Source: Gnetum montanum (taxonomy: Eukaryota > Streptophyta > Gnetopsida > Gnetales > Gnetaceae). From it: 64,000 nt of DNA. The position numbers were made by a program, and so were the translations under genes. The notes under the pieces were generated by a model that searched no databases, was not told the DNA's origin, and worked only from the letters and a program-made list of their open reading frames with translations. This document shows, one piece after another, positions 23,220 through 35,014 of this stretch (position 1 is its first letter; every line of letters begins with the position of its first letter). The DNA is taken from assembly GCA_015680685.1 (NCBI GenBank), contig MNCI01037516.1, positions 123,276 to 187,275 of the forward strand, in the 5' to 3' direction.

Positions 23220-26070
23220 GACCACAAGTGACACCAAAAGGAAAGCACACATAGGAAGCAGGACCATCTCAACCAAGGGAGAAATGGTTTAGAATGGAAA
23301 GAGGCCAAGAACATGTCCAAGAAGAACCACTAGCAATCCATACCATAGGTCCTCTTAGAGAAGAGGTAGAAGTGGAATCTATTAGATAGATTCGAGAACC
23401 AGTAGCAGTAATAGAACACTCTCATTGGGATGATGTACTCACACCACAAGAAAATTTGGAGGTGACCTTGACAAAGGCTTGCCTGAATTAGATCAAATCA
23501 TGAGAGGTCCAAAAATTAGTGCTTTAGGAGTTAAACTTTGGTCCATTCCTGGAGCAAGCACCAAAAGAAGTACAGGACCAGCTAAGGCCTCTATCATGTG
23601 GCAAATCATCACTATCATTGGGAAGTGGTACATGGGAGAGACATTCCTATTTTGGAGCATCAAGCAACCTAGATCAACAGTGAAAATCAAGGACATCTTA
23701 GTGTCTTACTCGATGTAGGCCATTGCTGTAGTAATTGGGTTGCCCGAAATAGGGACAAGTCTTGTTGAGATGATGCAGGTGGATCCCAACATAAAAATAA
23801 TTGATTTAGTAGTGCTATGGTGTTGACTATAAGGAGTTTGACACACTCACATCAATAGAGAGGATACACTACAAGATTGCAGCCTTCCACTTGAATCCCA
23901 TAATGAGGCCAAGGAAAATCACAGCCTTCTCTACCCAAGCATGCACTACTCTAAGTGGGAGATTCCCCGTCAACCTTCCATAGTTGATGTATCTAGAGAT
24001 GAAGAAGTGATTTAAAGAAAATGAATGTGGAAGGAAGGCATTTCCTTTTCCATGCCTCATCAAGAAAGTCTATCAAAAGGGAGGAATAGCCCATTACACC
24101 AATGATGTCGTCAGGAAAGCTTTAGTTGCCAACTAGGTAAAAATAATGAAAGATAAGATGCCTATAATGACTATCCAAGAAGAGGAACAACAACCACCAC
24201 CTTCACCCATCACTCAAACAACTATACCAGACATTGTTGCAACTACTTAACAATTGCACAAATATAAGGAATGGCTCTTATATTAACAAGAGCAACGAGT
24301 AAGCACAAGTGGCAAGGACCCATCCATGTACAAACTAGCAATGAGTCACCTAAATGAGGTGCCCCAAACAATCAGTTTGATTAATGCAGATGGATCCATC
24401 TTCTCAGCCTGAAGAATGCAGTTTCTTACGAGGCTGAATCCAAGCACGAGTGAGATCATAGTATCTATTATAGAATAATAACCACTCTCAGAAATCTCTA
24501 GGAACACTATGACGTTTTCTGTGCACTTGGAGGAGGATGAGGGGGAAAAAATTTTCTTGATGTAGCACCAAGGGCAGGAGACTATAGTAGAAGTGATTAC
24601 TAACTAGATTTTTGAAATACTCAACACACCTACAACATTTACACTGAATGTCGCTACACTCAAGGATGTGAAAATGTTGGTAAGAATCATAAGGAATAGA
24701 ATAAACATAGTGTAGAATTAAGAACTATTGGATCAAATGGTGGGAACTAGGTAACTTCTTTCGAATGTATTTGACCTTCCAGATAGTATTACTGTAATTC
24801 AGTTGGAGTTGCTTGAGGAAAGAAGCAAAAAATTCATATTGGAGGGGAAACTTGAAATAGCAAAGAAGCAAATGAACACTTGGTTGTAGAAGTTGCTGAA
24901 TTAAGAGCCTAGATTGCTAACCTGAGATTACTCAACTTAGCACTAACAAGAGATGAAGCTATGGAACAGCTTCATGTTAAATTAAAAGGGGTTGAGGGTG
25001 CAATGGAGATGACAGTGTTCTAATGATCCTTGGCAAAGGACACAGAACACAAAATTCATAAGGCTTTGAATTAGACTCACCAGAAGAATGTATAACTAAC
25101 TATAGAGAACCATCACTTAGAAAATGTTTATGCATAGAAGCAATAATTAACTAATTTCATCCATCAATAGTTGGAGCAACTAGCTAGAACAGATATAGAA
25201 CCAAGGAGATTGGTGGTAGAAAACAGAAATCTCTCCATCAAGGAGGTCCATGCCCTTCACTAGAAAATTGCAATTGAGGTAGCCACCTGAAAATTGGAGG
25301 CTCTCAAATTTAAGAGAGTTAACGACCATTAGAGAAAATAGGTTAATCTACAAAAGGAAGTAAATGAAAAACACATCTAGTTGATGAAGGAAAAAGTGAA
25401 TGAAGCCCTCCAATAGCTATATAGCAGGAAAAAGAACTGTGGCAACCCATCGTTGATGGGATAGATGCCTACAACAAAGTGGAAATCTACATGAAGGAGT
25501 TGCAAATTGAGGAGATGATGGAATATTTAGAGCTTACCAATATCCATTATGAAAATCTGGCCATGTTGACTATTAGATGATCATAGTTAGAACTATTTAA
25601 TAGGTGGCTAGCTCCTACTTGTCGTATGAGGCTAAGTTTAAGCATCACCAAGACACTAAGCAAAAGCTTGTGATGTAAACCATTGAACTGAATGTCCTCA
25701 ATGCATAATTCACTAATCAATGATCAATTTTCGAGAACATGATCAGGAGGATGAATGACTACTAGGAGCTCCAGCACATAGTCAAGGTGTTTGAAATTGA
25801 ATGCAAATAGTTTGTTGCCTGTTTTTTCAACGTGAAGGAGATGTTCCCAATAATTCCATGTTTGTGGGATATTCCCATTCTAGCTCACATTGTTGATACT
25901 GCGTGGATTGTAAATGATCCTTGGAATAAGAAGAAGAAGATGAAGGCATTATTAGATGCCTTTCACGTTTCACTGAAGGTTGCAGCCAAAGCAGGATAGC
26001 CATAGCCACCTTAGCTACTACACATATTAAAAGCTGGTGAAGGTCCTTCAAAACCTTATGAGCCTTCATT
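23220..26070 (+). pseudogene. GYP1 ORF3: unrecognised sense ORF downstream of pol, with coiled-coil part
   Basis: A coding-like region lies between pol and the 3' LTR in the sense orientation. One frame is readable at about 23836-24230 with only a few stops: RIHYKIAAFHLNPIMRPRKI, a Cys-Gly stretch ECGRKAFPFPCLIKKVYQK, then an acidic Gln/Pro-rich linker. From about 24760 the sense frame is Leu-, Glu- and Lys-rich (LEERSKKFILEGKLEIAKKQ) with heptad-like spacing, as in the GYP2 counterpart. I do not recognise the family. No signal peptide or membrane segment argues for an envelope-like protein. It could be a structural or DNA-binding accessory protein, or a captured host gene. Confidence 0.5.
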
Positions 26071-26322
26071 TCCTAGGACTATCTGATCTTTTCCACCACC
26101 TTCATGCCATCAGAGGTCGTACTATCAAATTTTTATGTAGTCACATCATGGTGTTCGAGTTTGTGTCATGAACACAACAATTTTTGTAATTTGTTGATTC
26201 ATACACTTGGGCACTCAATTTTGTCAAATCAATTTAATTTGTCAAGAGTCAGTCAATAATCCCATACCTTCTCAATTTTGTAAGGGAACTTGAGGATGAT
26301 TTTTCATTCAATTGTGGGGGTG

Positions 26323-26680
26323 TGATGAGCGTCAAAGTGTCACGTTGATGGGCCCTTATTGATGTGGCCTCATTGATGGGCCTCCATCAATGGGGCCCCA
26401 TTTATGTGGTGTTGCCCCATTAATGGGGCTATGTTGATGTAGTGTTTGCTACGTCTATGAGGCCCCGTTGACACAGTACTATAGTAAAAACTATAAATAT
26501 GAGCTCTCAGCTATGTTTATGGTGATTCAAGTCATAGTAGTAGCAAAGTTCTTGCAGTTTGTTTATTTGAAAGTTAGAATATTTTTTTGAATGCCTATAA
26601 CATGAGTCATTAAGTGTATGAATACTTATTTTTTCATTATTGTACCTGTGCACAAGAGTATGTACAGTAATAAAGATGAG
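26323..26680 (+). repeat. GYP1 3' LTR, first part
   Basis: Starts TGATGAGCGTC after a G-rich polypurine tract (26314-26322). It aligns with 14786-15090 and includes an expanded set of palindromic half-sites at 26350-26420 and a TATA box at 26492-26499. It is cut by GYP2 at 26680/26681; the last five bases, ATGAG, are the target duplication. Confidence 0.88.
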
Positions 26681-27486
26681 TGATGAGTCACACTTTGGTC
26701 AACCATGATATCATGTACGCAATATCATAGCCTGTCTCCTCATCTATAAATAAGAGGTAGATAGATCAGTTAAAGGAGGAAGTAAGTAGTTGTTAGTTTA
26801 AGTGTTAAATTTTTTAGTTCTTCTCTCAACCCTTCTCTCCCAGTGTATGCCTGTAGTGTGGTGATTGTAATTGTATGGCATCCTTATTCGAGTGTGATGT
26901 ACTTGGACACGCACATGACTAGAAATAAAGATCGAGATTACTTCATCATTGCAGCATTCACTTAGTTTAATTAATTAATTATTTTTTATTTAATTATTAT
27001 TTACTTCTTTCCTAGTTAATCTTTCTAACCCTTAAACTCTTGTTAAACACGGAATGAGTACGACTTGATTATGAGCATTTAAGTGTGACTACTTGGTAAC
27101 CCAGTAGCATACCTAGGATTTGTGCTTGGTAATCCCAGTAGTAGTTGTGCACGAAGTCCAAGATGTGTACTAATAATCAAGGAACGGATGCTCATCACAC
27201 TTAGGCTAGCTTAGATTCTCGCTCATCCTTTCTCTCTTACCTTAGTTAACATTATCTTCCATTACATTTAGGAGTAGCATTAGGTTAGAAACCATATCAT
27301 GCACCTCACCTTGGACTAAACCATACGTGATACAATTAATACTAGTTTAGGTGGGAAGATAGCGAACTACGACCTAAGGCTAACTATCTAGATGCCACAA
27401 CTAGCCTGTCTATGGTGTTCAATCGGATCGTGCATGTAACACTCATATTCGTATGGTTGAGTGTAGGGATACCTCATCACTCATCA
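26681..27486 (+). repeat. GYP2 5' LTR
   Basis: 806 bp, from TGATGAGTCAC to CACTCATCA. U3 has a decayed near-palindrome at 26705-26728, better preserved in the 3' LTR. The TATA box TATAAATA is at 26745-26752. The 3' LTR is 181 bp shorter because of one deletion next to an unknown base at 33556. Confidence 0.9.
26745..26752 (+). promoter_or_regulatory. GYP2 LTR TATA box
   Basis: TATAAATA followed by AGAGGTAGA. The same octamer recurs at 33346-33353 in the 3' LTR, at 43619-43626 in GYP3 and, inverted, at 62795-62802 in GYP4. Confidence 0.65.
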
Positions 27487-27505
27487 TTGGCGCTGTTGTC
27501 GGGGA
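27487..27505 (+). other. GYP2 primer binding site (tRNA-Asp type)
   Basis: TTGGCGCTGTTGTCGGGGA directly follows the LTR. It matches the complement of the 3' end of plant tRNA-Asp (TGGCGCCGTTGCCGGGGA) with two differences. Athila/Tat-type gypsy elements commonly use this primer. Confidence 0.75.
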
Positions 27506-27626
27506 TGGTGCTAGTTATCTAGATTAGTTATATCATACAAGGTTGCTGTATAGGAATTAACAATATATATTTAGAAAGAAATAGTTATAAACAGTCACAT
27601 ACAAATTCACACACAATCTCACAACC

Positions 27627-29612
27627 ATGCCTCTCCTACAAGATTACGATAATGCCACACCTAGTGAGAAAGTTCATTGTAGAACCAATGAACTATATGA
27701 CAATGAAGATTGGAGTACGCAACCCAATGTGGGGGTTTCTTATAAACATAAACAAAAGCAACATCGTTTGAACACATGAAAGCATAACTTACAAGATGAC
27801 AATGAACCCCTACTGGCCACTACAAGCCTAATGCAAATACAAGAGGCTGTTCGAATCTCCTGTAGGCATCACAAAGAGAGTTGTCTACCCAGGCTCAATG
27901 TAAACAGCTTCCCTACTTTCTTAGGAGGCTATGACTTAGATCCACAACAACATTTACTAGCCTTCTATGATGCCTACACATGGAACACCATTGATAACGA
28001 TTGGTAAAAACTTAAGCTCTTTCCTATGACACTCGTTGGTGAAGCAAAGGTATGGTATAGATCGTTAAAACCAAATTTAATACGATGTTGGTCAACAATG
28101 GTAGAAATTTTTAATGAAAGATATCAAACCTATGCAAGAGTGTCATCCTTGAGGAAACAAATCGAAAAGTGGAAACAAGCACACCATGAACCCTTGGACA
28201 TGGCCTTAGAAAGATATTATGCACTATTAAACAACTATCCAGGCCATGAGTTTTCTGAGGAAAGGCTAATGTACCATATTATTGATGGGATTCATGATGA
28301 AACAAGAGAGACCCTAGGAATGTATGACCAAGGTCAACTATACTTACTACAAACCCATCAACTCCAAGAGCTTATTAAGTGGGTAGAAAAACAAGAAGGA
28401 GAAATTGCTAGATGGGAGAGTGTTGAAAAACATCAACAGGACCAAAATCTCAACTTAACAAAGGTCCATGATCATAAAAAGGAGAAATAAACCTATCACA
28501 AGGGGAAAAAACCATCTTTGCCAGTACAACAATCATTAGAGGAACTCGAGGCAAAGACCAATAAGATGTTGGAATGGATGTATAAAAATTTTGGAGAATA
28601 TATCAATATTATTGGAGATAGAGTTTTGAAAACTCGAGAAGTAGGACAGAATATCATTAGACATTCAGAAAGAAGGGATGAAGGAAATAAGAGCTCAACT
28701 ACCAATCATACATATGAATGCAACATATGCCTATATGATCATCCCAAGGGCCAATGCCCAACCTTGTTACATTTATATGAGCATTGGGGAAACACGTTAC
28801 ATCTAGAGTTTGTACAGAGCTACTCTGTTTGATCACAGTGGCAACAATCCCAGTCGTGGGGGAAGCCACCCCTAAACTGGAGACACCCTTCATATCATCT
28901 GAATCTAAATGCTTATCTAGTTCAACATCCTGTTTTCCTGACTAGGCCAACATACTCTATGTCATCGCATTACCATTCTCCTCAATACTATCAACCCATG
29001 TCCTCAACACTACCACCACCTTGTGCACCTTACACTTTTTCTAATTTTCAACATTCTCATCCCTTCCCTCCGTCTACATTGCCACTAACTATTCCTAAGG
29101 TGTCTACACCATAGCAACAACCCCCGAACGTTACTTGTGCTACTATTACCAATAGCAGTGAGAAACCTCAACAACATCAATGGTGTCCCTTCTTTAGAAA
29201 TGACCCTAGGAAGGGACAACACAATTCCAAGGCAACTACACCCTCTAACTCAGCACAAGTCCAACACTGTGGTGCACCCTTATCTTCGAACCCAACACCT
29301 CATATTACTTCATCAGGGCCACCAGCTAACACTCCAACAACCATATAGCCCAATGAACATAGTTATGGAAGGCATCATCCTGATCCTTGCATACCATCTA
29401 ATGGTCCCAAATATCATAGTGGGTCAACTCGCTATTTGGGAATGACATCTCATCAATTTCCCTACTATGCTTACTATAACCAAGTGTGTGGAGCCCAATG
29501 AGGTAAGTATGGCCAAGTTTCAATACCTCCAACATGCAAGGACCCTCATCTTTTATTTATTAATCCTTGCCATTCTCAACTATTTAGTTATGGGGGATAC
29601 TCCCAATTCTAA
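27627..29612 (+). pseudogene. GYP2 gag, nearly continuous long frame
   Basis: One frame runs from ATG 27627 to TAA 29610-29612, about 660 codons, with only a few internal stops (for example 28488-28490 and the stop after SYSV near 28830). The gypsy Gag core at 28026-28490 contains VWYRSLKPNLIRCW and SSLRKQIEKWKQA. A variant zinc knuckle at 28719-28757 reads CNICLYDHPKGQC (C-x2-C-x3-H-x4-C). A long Pro-, His-, Gln- and Tyr-rich tail follows. The end (SYGGYSQF) corresponds to the end of the pol frame in GYP1 and GYP3, so the pol domains have been removed from the middle. The start was chosen as the first ATG in phase after the primer site. Confidence 0.78.
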
Positions 29613-31500
29613 TAACAAGCAAGGTTAATAAATATTTTTCATTTTCTTTAATTTTACAACTTTTTATTTTCCAGTTTTTCATTTTTCAATTTCTTGTTTT
29701 ATCTTTTTTTCTCTTTATGTTTTTATAAGTAATCTCATCTGTGAATAAAACACTCATGTGGCTTGTTGGTTGAGGTGTTTTCTATGTTATTGAGTTTCAA
29801 GTGATCAATTATTTGGATAGTGAGCCCATTACACCCACTCATCCATTCTACAAATAAGACGTTATGTTCAAGGTTACAGTGATATTCTTGACATTCTTAA
29901 AAACTTAAAATTAATTTTGTGTTCATTGTACTCAGAATAAAGAAGGATGGATCAAGAGGGAATGACTAGGGTGTGACATCAAGGGGACTTGTAGATTCTC
30001 TTTGGTGATGTCTGTGGGAGTTATCATGCAACGTGGTTGTACTGAGATCCTTATAGATCTAACGAAAAATGGAAGTAAGAGTATTCAAAAGGTCACTATG
30101 AAGAATCCAATGCTATTCTAGGGGGTCACACTAGAAATACATGCACCCATGCCTAAATGTTGGTGGCTTCTCTAGATACAGTATTAAAAAACAAAAGAGA
30201 AGAAGAGGAAAAAAAACACAAAGGAAGTGCCACAAAAAAAAAATCACTCCTCCCTCGAACAAAATGTCAAGTGATCATACACATTGTTGTTTTGGTACTC
30301 TCATAGTCAATCATCATGGGATGAAACAATGCGATGTCACTGATCAGAGGAATGGACTTGGTCCTAATCTTGGAATGACGTGTTAATGACACATTAATCA
30401 TGCTTTACACGTAGGATTCACTGTGCCCTGGGTTAGTTATCTCATGTCCTAATCTCTCCAATCCCTTCTCTAGTTCATCTCATCTCACTATTCGTGTAAT
30501 TGTTACTTGTGTCTCGTATAGTGTAGAATTCTTATCTCATTTCGGTGATATTTACATGTGTGTGTTTTATGGAATTAGTGTGGATTACATTTAAGCATTC
30601 GAGTGCCCATGGACACTTTTAAGTGTGGTTACACAAGGGCATTAAAAGTTGGAACCTGCTTTGGGGAGGATCCACTTGCATAATTCTTGTAATTTGCACT
30701 CATGACCCATCTTCCACACATCATTTATTACCCTTAGAATATTGCCAATGATTTTCTTTCCCTTATTACGATCCCTCTGATTCAATGTTCCTATGAACCA
30801 TCACATAGCCTTTTTCTCTACCATCCGAGGTCCTTATTGATAAATTTCACACCATCATAATTTTTGTGCCTTTAGAACTAGTTAAATTACCCTGGAACCC
30901 TTTAACAATCATCCAGATGTCCTTAGTTTACATTGTTTAATTTCAAATATATATATATATATTAAAAATTCGGTACATTCTCTAAGTGCCCTAACTTCGA
31001 TGAAAATATATATACGTGACCCCCTTGTGCTAATCAACATTATTTGCATCTATTCACGCAGGGGAAGTTTTTCAAATTCCTCTCTACAACTCATGATTGC
31101 GCGTCCCTTGCTTTCATATCCATAACTCACTCGCTGGTACTCCGATTTTCATTATGTTTGAACCTACTTGAACCTAGAGTGTTTAGCTTAGTCGTGGGGG
31201 AGGGTCACATGCTGAATAGCACATAAATGTTTTGAAATTCATCATCACCCAAAGGAAATATTTAAGGATAATTAGTTGTAAAATTAAGAATAAAATGTGT
31301 CAAAAAATAATTTCATTCCCTTAGTTATACCAAAAAATTAAATTTGGAAACCACCTAAGCAAAAAGGACTCAACAATATAATATTTCGGGGACATGTTCT
31401 TCCAATAATTAACATCACACAAAAATAAAGTAAATATATTAAGGCAAGCAGTAAGGTATAACTTAACTTGGTTAACAACCTTACTAATGATTGACCCTGT
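29613..31500 (+). other. GYP2 post-gag non-coding region
   Basis: No domain was seen. The box at 30637-30682 (GCTTTGGGGAGGATCCACTT) corresponds to those in the other three gypsy elements. A short AT dinucleotide run is at 30946-30962. Confidence 0.5.
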
Positions 31501-33120
31501 GTGATTGTAGATGGCCTTGAAACATGGACAACAGGAAGGTCCTGCTCAAGGTGGAAGAAAATGACCTAAGAGAGGCAAAGGACAAGATCCTTCTGGAGAA
31601 CATGAAAAGAAGGACACAGAATCATTTAGCATTCATTAAGAAGACCCTACTACTGTACAGTCCAAGCAAGCATAATGAGGAGCTACTGCTGGGCCTGAAC
31701 AAGGACAACATCTCACGTTGCCCTAGGATTGTGTTCAGGCTATCCACGAAAGGTCCACATTTGCTATAGTGATTTTGGAATTAAAATTTGAATCTTTTGT
31801 AGAGTTTGCTCCTGAGGCTATTAGGGACCACCCCACAGGGTCCCCATTATGGCCTATCCTCTCTGAAAGTGGTGCCTGGTACTTAGGGGAAATGTACCAA
31901 TTCTAGCACAATAAAGAAGAAGGCACCACAGTTAACAATTGTGGTGTGAAAGTTGATTTCTCTATTCAAGCCATTTTGGAAGTATTAAACCTTCCAAATA
32001 CAGGGCCAAAGGTTGCTTAGAACTAGCTAGACACTTTTAGAATTTAGAAACTTAATAAATTGTTGATAGAGAATAAAAGTGTGGTGGAAGAAAAAGAGAA
32101 GGCTAATTGGGATGCCTCTATGGCACAAAGTGCAAACTTACACACATGCCAAGGCAATCAAGGACTTACAAGAAGAGAATAAGCAGCTTGCTGCTAACAA
32201 CCTTCGGTTAACCTCTGTGGAGAAGCAAAATAATGTTCTCGAGGAACACTTTCATCAGTTGCGAGAATAATTCATCTAGGTAAACCAAGACATGAGCCGT
32301 TTAGCCATGGAGAATCGAACCCTCTCAATGAAGGAGATATGTGCCATTCGCCAAAAGTCAGCTATCGAGATAAGCGCATGGAAAAATGAGGCTAAAAGGC
32401 ATGAAAATCTAAAGGAGCACTTCCGAGACTAGGTGGGGATGTACAAAAAAATCCTTAATAAGGAGATCCATATGTCCAAGGTCCACATCAACACTATTAG
32501 TGCCCAACACACTGACTGACGGGCCATATTGGACACATATGCCTTTGCCTAACAGGCAGAAGTTAAGAATCGAGACCTGCAGATCCAAGATCTTATAGAA
32601 TACATGGAATTGGAAAACTTATGGTATGCCAACCTTTCCATGTTAATAGCAGGGTGCTCGAGAATAGAGCTCAAGAAATAGGTAGCTACCACTTACATCA
32701 AAGATGAAACATAATTTGCAGAACTCAAGAAGGTATTGCAACAACTGGAGATTGCAAATTCTGAACTTGAGGTGGTGAAGGCAAGCTACCAAGGGTAAAA
32801 AATATGTCACAATAGATTTGGCTCGATGTCTTGTAGATTTCCAGGAATACAGAGACAAATCCAAAGCTTATGAGGAGGAACAACAGGTATTTGTAGCCTG
32901 ATATGTCAAGGCAAATCAAATGTTTCTGCAACTACCCTGCCCATGGGAAGTGCCGACTCCATCAAATATTAGAACATTAGCATGGATGGCACAAGATCCC
33001 TAGACCAAAGAGGAGAAGCTCCAAGCCATACTCCAACACCATCAAGTCTCAAAACCTGGAGCACAAGACAAAGGGAAAGCACCAATGGAGGAGCCATCGC
33101 CACCAGGAACTACATGAGTT
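31500..33120 (+). pseudogene. GYP2 ORF3: coiled-coil accessory ORF, decayed
   Basis: Sense-strand coding remnants occupy the same position as ORF3 of GYP1. Open pieces are 31524-31769 (KVEENDLREAKDKILLENMK) and 32079-32270 (IKDLQEENKQLAANN, LTSVEKQNNVLEEHF). Further heptad-like sequence follows in the same frame to about 32800 (ELKKVLQQLEIANSELEVVK). The Leu/Glu/Lys/Gln pattern indicates a long coiled coil. A Pro-, Ser- and Thr-rich end lies near 32982-33118. Stops are common but spaced so that the frame can be followed. The role is unknown; no known retrotransposon domain was recognised. Confidence 0.5.
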
Positions 33121-33281
33121 CCACCGATTTTGTAGTTGTAGCGCATTCTTTGTGTTGTGTCTTAATTTTTTTTCATTCCACACTGTGGCATAAATCCATT
33201 TTCACCGTTCATAAAACCCATACCTATCCATTGTGTAATCACTATAACTCTAGGATGAGTTTTCATTCAGTAGTGGGGTTA

Positions 33282-33906
33282 TGATGAGTCGCACTTTGGT
33301 CAATCGCGATATTGCGTACGCGATATCGCAACCTATCTTCTCATCTATAAATAAGAGGTAGACAGATCATTTCAAGGAGGAAGTAAGTAGTTGTTAGTTT
33401 AAGTGTTAAATTTTTTAGTTCTTCATTCAACCCTTCTCTCCCAGTGTATGCCCGCAGTGTGGTGATTGTAATTGTACGACATCCTTATTCCAGTGTGACG
33501 TACTTGGACACGCACATGACCGGAAATAAAGATCAATATTACTTCATCATTGAAANAGTAGTAGTCATGCATGAAGTCCAAGATGTGTACAGATAATCAA
33601 GAAATGAATTCTCATCACACTTAGGCTAGCTTAGATTCTCTCTCACCCTTTCTCTCTTAGCTTAGTTAACATTATCTTCCATTGCCTTCAGGAGTAGCAT
33701 TAGGTTAGAAACCATATCATACACCTCACCCTCGACTAAACCATACATGACATAGTTAATACTAGTTCAGGTGGGAAGATAGTGAACTATGATCCAAGGC
33801 TAACTATCTAGATGCCACAACTAGCCTGTCTGTGAAGTTCGACCGGATCGCACCTGTAATGCTCGTATTTGTATGGTTGAGTGTAGGGATAGCTTGCCAC
33901 TCATCA
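33282..33906 (+). repeat. GYP2 3' LTR (with internal deletion and an N)
   Basis: 625 bp. It matches the 5' LTR except for a missing 181 bp at 33556, where the sequence has an unresolved base. It retains a 24-bp near-palindrome at 33306-33329 built on GATATC, and TATAAATA at 33346-33353. Confidence 0.88.
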
Positions 33907-33911
33907 ATGAG

Positions 33912-34443
33912 CTTCTTAATAAACCTTACAACATTTTGGATAGTTTAGATATTTATTCATGCATTTAATGCTTTTAGTTATTTATTTAATGTTTTCTAAT
34001 AATTAAGCTAATTAAGTAATTAAGTGAGTTAAGCTAGATAGATTGAATACATAAGTACGATCGCTTCGAGCGTAACATGTATTTGCTTGGTAATCCCAAC
34101 ATTGTTCTTGCTTAGTTTGCCCAGTAGCATAGCGCTTAATAACCTAGTAGTGGATACGTGGGTTCAAAACATGTACAAAAAGTGGGACCGAATAATTATG
34201 TTAGGATTAGTTAGAGACTAGTTAAGTGGTTAAATTAGATTATTTGTTATTATTCCATATCTCTACTCTAAGCACCAAAGAACATGAAACATAAAACAAT
34301 AAAAATCATATGTCTCAATTACACTTAACCATACCTTTGTACATCACAAGTATAATTTGGAAGACAACAAACAACCTTAGGGCAAGGATCACTTCTTAAA
34401 AGACTAGTGTACTAGACACCATAGAGTCCATGGAATTTGACCA
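33912..34443 (+). repeat. GYP1 3' LTR, second part (truncated)
   Basis: Starts CTTCTTAATAAACC and aligns with the 5' LTR from about 15093 on, through the ATGGAATT motif near 15604, then stops matching at about 34443. The last 80 bp of the LTR and the right target duplication are missing. Confidence 0.85.
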
Positions 34444-35014
34444 AAGTGAGCATGAGTGTTGTTGCATAATCTTCTTGATAGGCCATGGACTCGGCAAATG
34501 AGAAAGTTATTTTGCATGTCATTGCATAACCTTCTTGATGGGCCTTGTCCATTGGCATTGGCATTGCAGTTGTAGTTGTAGACTGACACTTAACGTCTTT
34601 CAGATCACTGTTTGAACCACCAAGTGAGCTTGCCAGAATCATCTATTGAACTGGTATTTTTATAGGATTCATACAGGTCCCGTAGGAAGATGCTAAGGCT
34701 AATAGGCATTTTGGCCCATCATATTTTTCTTGTCTTGGCATGCATGATTGTACATGGGGCAGGTTTTGATAAGAATTCTAGAAGAACTTATTATTGTAAT
34801 TGCAAGGCCGAGTATTTCATTGTTGAGATTGAGCTCGTTTTCTATTTTATTTAAAAGCCCGTTGGCAAGTAAGGATGAAAACAGAGGGAGTGTTACAAGG
34901 CTAGGACTTTTCCAGTCACTCGTTTTTTAGAAAATGAACCTAGATCAGCGAGTGTCTCAGAAGACATGGTATTTTTTTAAAATTTCATTATTTAACATTT
35001 ATAGTTGGTTAAAA

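Larger units (their letters stand above)
26681..33906 (+). mobile_element. GYP2: gag-only Ty3-gypsy (TR-GAG-like) element nested in the GYP1 3' LTR
   Basis: Both LTRs are present (26681-27486, 33282-33906), flanked by an exact 5-bp target duplication ATGAG (26676-26680 and 33907-33911). Internally there is a tRNA-Asp-type primer site, one long gag frame (27627-29612), a non-coding region, an ORF3 region and a G-rich polypurine tract before 33282. No protease, RT, RNase H or integrase was found, so mobility would have depended on proteins from a relative. Its gag has far fewer stops than that of GYP1, consistent with a later insertion. Confidence 0.9.
14786..34443 (+). mobile_element. GYP1: Ty3-gypsy LTR retrotransposon hosting nested GYP2
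   Basis: The 5' LTR is 14786-15681. Internal order is primer site, gag, RT, RNase H, integrase, a non-coding region, then an extra ORF3 region. The 3' LTR starts at 26323, is interrupted at 26680 by GYP2, and resumes at 33912. It is truncated near 34443, about 80 bp short of the 5' LTR end. Without GYP2 the element is about 12.4 kb. The protease seems deleted between gag and RT. No chromodomain was seen, and the LTR and primer features resemble those of GYP2, which has a tRNA-Asp-type site, as in the Tat/Athila group (inference). All coding regions carry many stops. Confidence 0.88.

Noticed and set aside
23220-26070. Envelope-like gene in GYP1 (ORF3)
   Set aside because: The position fits, but I see no signal peptide, transmembrane segment or Cys pattern. 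The coiled coil alone is not evidence for an envelope protein.
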